Assembly (NCBI GenBank): GCA_949316235.1
Contig: OX438744.1
Coordinates: 35,398,778 to 35,462,777 of the forward strand
From: Oegoconia quadripuncta
Lineage: Eukaryota > Arthropoda > Insecta > Lepidoptera > Autostichidae
Direction: 5' to 3'
Length of the DNA: 64,000 nt
Below the pieces are notes generated by a model. The model saw only the letters and a program-made list of their open reading frames with translations, was not told the origin of the DNA and made no database searches. Positions 56,031 through 64,000 of this stretch are shown here, piece after piece. The first letter of the stretch is position 1. Each line of letters begins with the position of its first letter. Made by a program: the position numbers and the translations under genes.

Positions 56031-56689
56031 TAGGTAACTGAATATAATTATAGGTAATTTTAAGTTAGATAAAGTTTTTTTATGAGAAATAAGTATATTT
56101 ACTTATTTAGTTATATTTACTTACTTTCTAATAATTATAATTCAAAGTAAATTAAAATAGTGATTGTAATAAAGCTGTGTATGTGAGTGAACGGGAAAGA
56201 GTATACGTTTGTTAAAAATAATTTAAAATATCGGGCAAGATATTTAAAAATATCGTATCGTAACTCGTCTCTAGGCAACACCAACTCTAGAAATGTGAAA
56301 GAGGAAAATGTAACTAATATAAAACTATATTTTCCATCTGGTGATCTGTTCGCTCGTATTTGAAACCATTTCATAAAAATACTGTTTAAAAATGCACACA
56401 GTGAAATTGGGAAATTCCTTTTTAATTTGCTAGCTCTTGAAAAAATAACTAGAAGATATTAGCAGCTACAAAATTGGCAATTAAAATGAAAAGCTCAATG
56501 GGATTGTTGTAATAAAATGAACCAAATAGGGCTAGTTGCGGAAACTTAAAGCGTAAGCAGTTATAAATAGATCTCCTTTCTCTTTGCCAGTCTTAATTTC
56601 AGACCTTTTAAATTAAGAAGCAAACAAAACAATGACCTCTCCTTTTCTAACTAAATAGTAACTAGAAAAAAAAAAAACACCTACCAACG
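56031..56689. other. Non-coding, nothing recognised
   Basis: AT-rich with no gene or repeat. Confidence 0.4.
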
Positions 56690-56790
56690 GTCGGGGATGC
56701 TTCGTCTAAGTCGACACCGTGAAGTCATAACAAAATGGCCGCCATCCCAGCAAGCATGATCAGCAGCGACTGACACTTTCAGCTCCTCAA
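56690..56790 (-). promoter_or_regulatory. pan: Candidate pangolin promoter and leader exon
   Basis: A GC-richer island in AT-rich DNA. On the minus strand it reads GAAAGTGTCAGTCGCTGCTG, where TCAGTC fits the arthropod initiator. Then come GGGATGGCGGCCATTTTGTT (YY1/Pho-like core) and, 3' of these, GACCGTTGGTAGGTG, a usable splice donor. It is on the correct strand and side for the leader exon that the acceptor at 47694 requires, about 9 kb away. This is inference only; no transcript evidence is available. Confidence 0.25.
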
Positions 56791-57302
56791 GCGGCACAAC
56801 CAACAAACCTTAGCCCAATGATATAGCCGATAGACTAATTAAAAAAACATAATGAACAAAATGACCCAACGAATAATGATTGATCACCGTATACCTCTTT
56901 CGGAATTATCTGTTCCTTCAAATCGACCGTTAATAATGATTGATTTCATTCGCTTATTTTTTATGATAAAAGTAAACATATCAACTTCCATATCTAACGT
57001 ATCATACACAAGCCAATTAATCACTTATTAATCCCTTACGGCAACGTTATCAGCACTGAAAATTACCCAAGGTAATGTCTATTTGAATTATTTTACATTG
57101 GAAATTTTTTTTTTTCTGTTTAACCTCAATTAGACGTGATTTCACTCAGGCGGAGGCCGAACCAAGTTGTAGTAGATACTTACCGATTGAGTTTTTTTCA
57201 CTGTAAGGATAAAAATTGGGCATAATGAGTTAAGTGAAATAGAAGTTATTGACATAAGTAGTTCGACTCGACTTACGCGCCCAGGCCGGAGATTGATATA
57301 AA
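56791..57302. other. Non-coding, nothing recognised
   Basis: No gene. Upstream DNA of the candidate promoter on the minus strand; no TATA box in an obvious position. Confidence 0.35.
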
Positions 57303-57540
57303 TAATAAATAAATAAATATTTCGGACACTTACACCAATCATCCAGTCCCAAACTAAGCAAAGCTTGTACTATGGATACTATGATAACAGATAAACATAC
57401 ATAAATATTTATATAAACATCCATGACTCAGGAATAAATGTTCATATTTATCACACAAACATTTACCCGTCGCGGGATTCGAACCCGCAACCGTTGGTTT
57501 CACTGACAGGGTCACTATCCACTACACCAACCGGTCGTCA
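57303..57540 (-). mobile_element. SINE-A copy, full length
   Basis: The best full-length SINE-A in the window: tail AAATATTTCGGACACTTACA, CAGTCCCAAACTAAGCAAAG, body with AAACATCCATGACTCAGGAA, and head with an intact B box (GGGTTCGAATCCCGCGACGG on the minus strand) ending at the GACGACCGGTTGG start. Confidence 0.9.
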
Positions 57541-58616
57541 CCATATGCGACTGCATGGCGGGATTCACAGGGTTCCTATCAAACGAAATTTATTTGGAAC
57601 ATATTTTCTCAAGTTTTTTTTTATTTATTTAATTTAATGACGTAATTCTATGGAATAGGGTACAAACGCACCTATCAAATGACAACGCTTTATTCAACGA
57701 TGGTTTTGAAAAAAAAAAACAACTTCTATTTCACTTATTTAATACCTATGCCTTACTTTTTTTGCTTACGGTAAAAAAACTCATCCGGGAATACAATCTG
57801 CACTCTCCTAATAAAATTTCTGGACGTGTGTTTCCCGGCAGGGTAGAATAGGACCAAACCGCCTCTTCCCGTGGGTGTCGTAAAAGGCGACTAAGGGCCC
57901 ATCCCCAGCAGCGTCACTGAGAAAGGGACCGTAAATCGCTCTATGGATGAAGCTTGTCTTAGGAGACTCTTTATGTTGATGTATTAGAAATGTTTGTATC
58001 AAACAATACAATGCCAAAGAGTTAGAAAAACAGGGATTTCCCCTATATTGAACTTCAGTTAGCTAGCTACATAATAACTATCCAACCATCCTGATGTGTT
58101 GAGTTTGTCTAGGTAATATATTTATATATATTTCTTGTGTAAAATTTTCAAGACATATATATCAAAACTGATATACTGGTATAAATAATGGTCAAGTTAC
58201 TGTCTAGATATAAACGCAATACCTAAAACTTGTCTAGACAGGAAAATATTAACCAAGAGCGAGTCGAGATAGGATTGATACAAAACCCTCTCAATGCAAG
58301 TGTTGTCAACATCCCCAATTTATCTGGCATATTGAAACAAAGCGTTTATGGGACGTCCTGCCCGCTTGGCACTTAAAATGTAAATGATGCTGTTACTCGT
58401 ATCTGTACGTACTGAACACCCACGTGTTGTGGGTATTTTAGAAATATAAACGCGAAACCTATAACCGAGACTAACTTTGTAAATATAATGCAGTTGGTAC
58501 TTACACTTAAGGGTCGATTAGACCTCACTTTACTTAGCACCAACCCGTTTTATAAACATATTATGCTAAGCAAAAACATGCACTTTATATTAATTAGGGA
58601 CCTGCGCAATAAAATA
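57541..58616. other. Non-coding; CTTCCCGTGGGTGTCG motif copy
   Basis: 57855-57900 reads CGCCTCTTCCCGTGGGTGTC then GTAAAAGGCGACTAAGGG, a motif widespread in moth repeats and present also at 37396 and, reversed, at 17909. The rest is unrecognised. Confidence 0.5.
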
Positions 58617-58868
58617 TTTTGAGATCACGGGTTCGATCCCCAGCGGGGTACATATTTAGTACTCGGTTTGGTTGGTAGGGCATTTTAAATGTCCGTCTGG
58701 CTAGCTACCACCATCTTATCTAATTCTGCCGCCAAACAGCAATGTTAATAGCATTGTTGTGTTCCGGTTGTTACAGATAAGATAGCCAGTCCCCCAAATA
58801 AGATAGGGTTTCCGGGTCAGTACTCTATGTATGTACAGTGTGATTGAGGTCAAGTGCTAACCCGTTTT
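58617..58868 (+). mobile_element. SINE-C, 5'-truncated
   Basis: It begins at GATCACGGGTTCGATCCCCA, so the A box is lost and the B box kept. It runs through the body and ends abruptly at CAAGTGCTAACCCGTTTT next to a minus-strand LINE end. Part of the 3' block is deleted. Confidence 0.85.
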
Positions 58869-59020
58869 CTTTTTTTTTTTTAATCAGCCTATCGTGTCCC
58901 ACTGCTGGGCAAAGGCCTCCCCCAAACTCTTCCACTCATTTCTATCCTTGGCGGTTTCCCACCATTCCTCTTGAAACGCAATGAGATCATCTCTCCAACG
59001 TTTGCGCGGCCGACCCCGTT
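58869..59020 (-). mobile_element. LINE 3' end (AFAQQWDTIG type)
   Basis: The minus-strand translation reads GRPRKRWRDDLIAFQEEWWE, TAKDRNEWKSLGEAFAQQWD and TIG. The tail after it is an A-run (T-run at 58871-58881) rather than the (AAT)n tail of the related copy at 28855-28996. Confidence 0.8.
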
Positions 59021-60679
59021 ATGCTTTAAAAAATATATAGGACTTATGTTAAAGTACGATGAAAGTAGGAAAGAAATCCATAGTTATCTCTGAAAGTACA
59101 AATAAAAGGCTAATTACGTAGTTTATGTGGAATTACAAATTATGATCAATAAAGTGTTCTTACTAGAACACTTTGAGATACTTCTCAAAATTTGCATTAC
59201 TTCCGGAATAACAATGAAATATCTAGGTTTTTGCGTGTCCGAGAAGCGGACTAACCTTATACAAATATTATACTTACGTATTTAAATACAAATTATACAA
59301 CATGGGTATAATTAAAAGGGTAAAAAAATAAACATACACATAGATAAGTACATAAAGTTATACATATAATTATAATATATGAGATAAAACTACATATAGA
59401 ATGATTAATTATTATAGGCATCCATACACAATATAATAAAACAGTTTGTTGTCATTTGTTAGTCAAAAGTAGAGGTTTAGTTCGACTGGAAAAAATGGCG
59501 ATTTGTGAACATAAATTTTATTATTCACAAACGTAAGCAGAACGCTTGACGTGCTCTCAACTGTAACTATAGGTACCGACGGACTGTTTCATCAGAGAAT
59601 CAAATTAAACCATATCCGTAACCAGTAAAGTCAACAGACTGAGGAAGTTAGTTATTGCGCAAACGATTTGTTAAACAATGGGTTGTCACTGTAACGACAG
59701 ACACCATGTCTACAGGGGCTATAAGAATGTCTACACAGAGAATATTCAGCTATTGGCACAATACAAGCACACGCCACTTTTAAACAGAGTTTTACAGTCG
59801 CGTACATATACATATATTGAAATCCAAATATTGGGTCGTTACCTATGAAATTGGAGATTTTTTTTTTCGTTAACCATATATACCAACTCCTACGATTCTA
59901 TAGCTATTTCCAAATTTGTTTTTTATTTGGAAAATAGAATATATTTTCAAGGTTTCACATGAAATATTTTTTAATGTCTGAATTAAATCACATAACTTGA
60001 ACACAGCTCTTTTCATGACCTTCCCATATTATTTCTTAGATTCGCAGAAACTTTTATAAAGCGGTTACTTTTAAAAATTAACGCTGCCTATATTTAACTT
60101 AATGTTATCCGATAATACACACAAAGTTTAGCTAAATTTGGATTTGCCGTTCCCAAAAAAATTACAAAAATGTTTGTATGGAGAAAACAGTCTTAATGAA
60201 ATTCTTCATACAAAACGCTAATATCATAGGTAAGGAACTAATATGATTTAGTTCCATCTGAAAGGTATAGGTAAACCACTATGGTTTTCATACGTCTGTA
60301 GTCGATAACAAATAAATTATTCGATATTTCCTGCCTTTACTAGACTGCTCCAGGAAGAAGGGTAATATTTCCCTAGTGTCAGGATACTTTTTATGTTAAA
60401 AAGCCAACAGCCCGCTACATACAAAATATGTTGTCGATTTTTTTGGTTTAAAAATACTTAAATATAGTTATTTAGTAATAAAAATTAAAAATGGTGGGAT
60501 CTAGTTGCCGCCTTATTTTGACATTTATTGTAAGAAAACATAAAAGTGACGAAATAATGTCAGCAAAATTTTATTGATACAATACAGAAATTATTGCTTG
60601 ATTTTTTTTACATGTTCATTTACAGTTTTCCTGAAAACTGGTTACTACCATTTACCCTGAAGATGTGTGGATATTATAG
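59021..60679. other. Non-coding; contains a 10-bp-stem hairpin
   Basis: At 59151-59174 AAAGTGTTCT, loop TACT, AGAACACTTT. The rest is AT-rich and unrecognised. Confidence 0.45.
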
Positions 60680-60862
60680 AGCCAAGGCATGGAACTCCCT
60701 TCCGGCGTCAGTCTTTCCTGAATCCTACAACCTTGGGATCTTCAAGAGCAGAATAGGTATTTACTGGGATCGCGTGCTTCATCTTCGACCACATCGTCAC
60801 TTTCCATCAGGTGAGATTGTGGTCCAACGCGAATCCAGTCAATCATATATTTAAAAAAAAAA
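60680..60862 (+). mobile_element. LINE 3' end (WNSLPASVFP type)
   Basis: The plus-strand translation reads RAKAWNSLPASVFPESYNLG, IFKSRIGIYW and then the CATCAGGTGAGATTGTGGTC tail with ten A at the end. It is 5'-truncated just before the conserved tryptophan. Confidence 0.85.
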
Positions 60863-61140
60863 GCATCTACATAGTGACCCATTATGACGGGAAAGGAATA
60901 GGAGCGTTGGATGGCTTACGGCGTGCGAAAGTCTTGGTTGGCCATGATGTTCATTTTTCGTCCAATAAAGACCAATGAGTTACTTATTCTCTTTAATAAG
61001 TTATGACGGTATACGCCTACCGTGGACTACTCAGTGTTTGGTGGAAGTGGAGTGTTGATTTTAAAAAAGAACTATCTACTCGTTATTGTTTTTACTATTT
61101 TCTCGTACACGTCACGTAGTTATGATAAATAGATATATTA

Positions 61141-61372
61141 TGATAATAAATAATAAATATTTGGGACACTTTCACCAATCATCTAGTTCCAAACTAAGCA
61201 AAGCTTGTACTATGGATACTAGATAACGGATAAACATACAGAAATATTTATATATAAACATCCATGACTCGGGAATAAATGTTCGTATTCATCACACAAA
61301 CATTTACCCGTCGCGGGATTCAAACCCGCAACCGTTGGTTTCGCTGACAGGATCACTATCCACTACAGCAAC
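61141..61372 (-). mobile_element. SINE-A copy, near full length
   Basis: Tail ATATTTGGGACACTTTCACC, TAGTTCCAAACTAAGCAAAG, body with CATCCATGACTCGGGAATAA, head with B box GGTTTGAATCC. The terminal GACGACCG of the head is replaced by CTATCCACTATTAG. Confidence 0.85.
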
Positions 61373-61398
61373 CTATCCACTATTAGATTCTAAGTCCA

Positions 61399-61736
61399 AC
61401 CGCCTCCGTGGCTCAATGTAAACAACATTGGGTTTACGATTCGGAGGTCGCGGGTTCGATCCCCAGCAAACATGTACCCCATGTTAAAGTACTCGGTTTG
61501 GTTGGTGGTAGGGCATTTTAAATGTCCGCCTGGCTAGCTACCACCATCTTATCTAAATCTGCCGCCAAGCAGCAATGTTAATAGCATTGTTGTGTTCCGG
61601 TTGTCAGAGATAAGATAGCCAGTCCCCCAAATGTGTTGGGGTTTCCGGGTAAGTACGCTTCCACCTTCGACCTCATCTTCACTTAACATCAGGTGTGATT
61701 GTGGTCTAGTACCAACCCGTTGTGCATAAAAAAAAA
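61399..61736 (+). mobile_element. SINE-C copy, full length
   Basis: Head CCGCCTCCGTGGCTCAATG, B box GGTTCGATCCC near 61454, a small duplication or insertion in the CAGCAAACATGTACCCCATG segment, complete body and 3' block, and nine A. It lies 26 bp from a SINE-A in opposite orientation. Confidence 0.9.
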
Positions 61737-62494
61737 TCTATTCCATGAAATTAGAACTGAACGTCAGCATCTTGTAATATCACCATCTTTTTGATTGGCC
61801 ATCGTGTAGAGGCTATTAAAAGTGTTGGAGACAGAAAAGCTGAAAGGAAACGAATCATGGAGTTGCAACAAGGTTAGCACGGTTACAAAGTAAGATACTC
61901 TATATTAAAAGAGCTAACAAAAGGCTACTTGTCAACTCCTGGCTGGACTCTGGAGAAGTATTCGAAACACTAAAATAAAATTAGTCTTTGAAATCTATCG
62001 AAAGGAGATTGCCGACACCAAGGCTCTTCTGAAATATTTGAAGATATTTTGTGATTTGAGAATAAAATCTACTATATCCACATACTTTGTAGTTGAAGGT
62101 AGTTATTAGTTGATGTAGTTTTAAAAAATAACAGATGTTTTTGTATCCTACATTGAATATAACATTTTTAACTTTGACATAGCTAAAAATTAAATATGGC
62201 GTCGCAAGGCGCAGTCTGAAAACGCCTCCAACTCAGCATGAGAAGTCTTTCACTACAACGTTTACCAATTAAGCCTCCAAATAAGACGCACGGGAAGCTC
62301 AACAATTTCAACTTTTCTAAATAAGAAGCTGATTTTTACGCGAATTCAGAGTTGGTCTAGTCAAAATTGTTTTGTCTAGTGCGCATTGTCGGATTTGTAT
62401 CTGTAAACCGCCCATGTAAAGGACTTTGCTTAACGACAGTCTCAACTGAAAACAAGACCGACTCATGACTTACATTAACTATGTTTGTATTAAA
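61737..62494. other. Non-coding, nothing recognised
   Basis: No gene or repeat was identified. Confidence 0.4.
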
Positions 62495-62695
62495 ATATGT
62501 TTGTATGATGAATACGGACATGTGTACCCGAGTTATGGATGTTTTCATTTATAATAAGTATTTATTTACAAAAAAAAAATGTATTTATGTAGTATATCAA
62601 CCATCTGGTATCCACAACACAAGCCTATAGTTGCTTAAAGTGGAACTAGATGGCGCTGTGTGTATGTCCAAGGATATTTATTTTATTTATTTATT
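62495..62695 (+). mobile_element. SINE-B, head missing, young
   Basis: It starts ATATGTTTGTATGATGAATA, directly 3' of where the head would end, and keeps ACATGTGTACCCGAG, CATCTGGTATCCACAACACA and TGGAACTAGATGGCGCTGTG. The 3' part is almost identical to 49600-49770. Confidence 0.85.
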
Positions 62696-63376
62696 TTTAT
62701 TTTATTAACGTGACTCCGAAGCATGGCAACACATGAAAATACCAGTCGTGGTCAACAATCTATTTATAGGATATTATATAAAACAAACAGCGAATGCGAA
62801 TGCACCACATGATTGAATGATACGGTATCAAAAGAACTTATTGATGGTTTACAGAGTGCTGCTGGATTAAGGGTTCATCATTGTGGATACCACAGTATAA
62901 GAGAACGAGTCTCCTCAAGTAACATCATCACGATTAGCCTAAACTACGTTCAATAGTGGCCTAACATGATGTGACAAAAAATATAGATAACACGTGTTCA
63001 AAGAAAGCATTGACACAATGTTTAGAGTCACATTACAAACATCTTCCATTATTACTTGAGCTCTAGAAGGTTCACTTGTAAGTTACATTCAAAGCTCTTG
63101 GCATACTGGTCATTATTGACAGCAACCATATTGACTTGACCTGTGTAATGTTTTATGACGGGCGTTGAGAGGGGTCTGCCATAAAATGGTCTATGGCCCT
63201 AATTTCGTAAGAACAGTGGCATGCGGTCCTGACCCGTGTCGTATTACTTCTTCAGGTCACGTAGATAGTTATTGAATTGTAAATTAATAATTTGTTTAAA
63301 TGTTTTATGTATTCTTTATCTATCGGTTAGATGTTATGTTACACATAATAATAAATAATTAATGTGTATACTTAAG
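62696..63376. other. Non-coding, nothing recognised
   Basis: It begins with a TTTA-rich run and continues without recognisable features. Confidence 0.4.
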
Positions 63377-63647
63377 CACTCGTGGTGCAGTGACATTCGC
63401 TATTCCATTTCGATTAGCCAAGTTAAGCAACGCGTGGAGGGTGACCACTAGTGGCAGTACGAATGTTCCGGCATGTTAAATAGTCGGTCCCGGTTGTTAA
63501 GCCAAGTTGATGGCCTACAAAGGGGGCTTAAAAACACTAACCGTCAGGTGGCCACCAATGGGCCAGCCACCACTGGGCCCGGTGGTGGATTATGGCCCAT
63601 ACCCTGTCCGTGAGAGGAGTGGGGACATCTAAGGCAGTTGATGATTA
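63377..63647 (+). mobile_element. SINE-D (5S rRNA-headed) copy, longest
   Basis: Leader CACTCGTGGTGCAGTGACAT, then CGATTAGCCAAGTTAAGCAA, CGCGTGGAGGGTGACCACTA (5S-like segment with part of the C box lost). The body has TTGTTAAGCCAAGTTGATGG, CCCGGTGGTGGATTATGGCC, CCGTGAGAGGAGTGGGGACA and a TGATGAT end. The body matches 22538-22748, so both are copies of one chimeric retroposon. Confidence 0.75.
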
Positions 63648-64000
63648 ATATTATGTACCTACCCTACTTTTGATGGCATAAGAATACGAAAAATAAAAAC
63701 TAGTTGAGTTTTGGAACTGGATGGACTGGATATGTACTTATAAACCTTTCTGTACAACACTCTTAACCTCGTCCACTCAATCTCACTTCTTTCTGCTCTG
63801 GTCCGATTGGGGGTAAGCACAGCATAGGCATCCCACAATGTTGACCAGCCTTACGCAAAGCTATAGCCGATAGCATAAAGAATGCATTGTCCATCCTTGT
63901 CCTTGTATTGACGTTATAAACGATTACAATTCCTATAAAGCATTTAAATTGGGCGATCTGACTGCTGACTGTGATCATGAAATATCAAAACAGTTAACTT
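63648..64000. other. Non-coding, nothing recognised
   Basis: A 71-codon minus-strand frame (63763-63978) has no motif. Confidence 0.4.

Noticed and set aside
1523..61736. tRNA genes at the many GGTTCGAATCC or GGTTCGATCCC sites
   Set aside because: Each site lies in a repeated unit with a common non-tRNA body, and no clean cloverleaf can be drawn; these are SINE heads.

Overview
This window is animal nuclear DNA, almost certainly from a moth or butterfly (Lepidoptera). It is AT-rich and has no operons or long open frames of bacterial style. It is packed with short, decayed retroelement and DNA-transposon copies of types I know from lepidopteran genomes. Assignments rest on motifs read by eye; no database search was possible.

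Only one host-gene segment is supported: a protein-coding exon on the minus strand at 47223-47693. It encodes the N-terminal Armadillo/beta-catenin-binding segment of a TCF/LEF factor (pangolin). It has a pyrimidine-rich splice acceptor at its upstream end and a consensus GTAAGT donor at its downstream end. No other pangolin exon (for example the HMG box) was found. The simplest reading is that much of the window is long introns of this locus: coordinates below 47222 would be the intron after the first coding exon, and coordinates above 47693 would be 5' leader introns. A weak candidate for the leader exon and promoter lies at about 56690-56790.

The rest is mobile-element history. I define three main tRNA-headed SINE groups. 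SINE-A has a GACGACCGATTGGTGTAGTG head. SINE-B is related and has a longer tail containing a GCGCCATCTAG block. SINE-C has a CCGCCTCCGTGGCTCAATG head and a body of about 330 bp. SINE-E is a single fourth type. A further family (SINE-D) has a head resembling 5S rRNA and occurs at five places. LINE pieces are nearly all 5'-truncated 3' ends from at least five lineages, with one long reverse-transcriptase fragment at 45275-46617. DNA transposons include a 318-bp hAT-like element with an exact 8-bp target duplication (29543-29860), a 255-bp near-perfect hairpin MITE (38903-39157) and a MITE with 36-bp terminal repeats (20354-20677).

By region: 1-11 kb holds SINE-C/A, LINE 3' ends, a 235-bp duplicate pair and a possible LTR relic. 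11-20 kb is sparse. 20-35 kb is dense in nested SINEs and LINEs. 35-45 kb has an RT relic, 5S-type SINE, the hairpin MITE and SINE-E. 45-50 kb has the LINE copies and the pangolin exon. 50-64 kb has an inverted LINE pair, more SINEs and the candidate promoter. I did not find a previously undescribed functional system. The most unusual items are the 5S-headed repeats, the hairpin MITE, and the nested insertions whose target duplications can be read directly.
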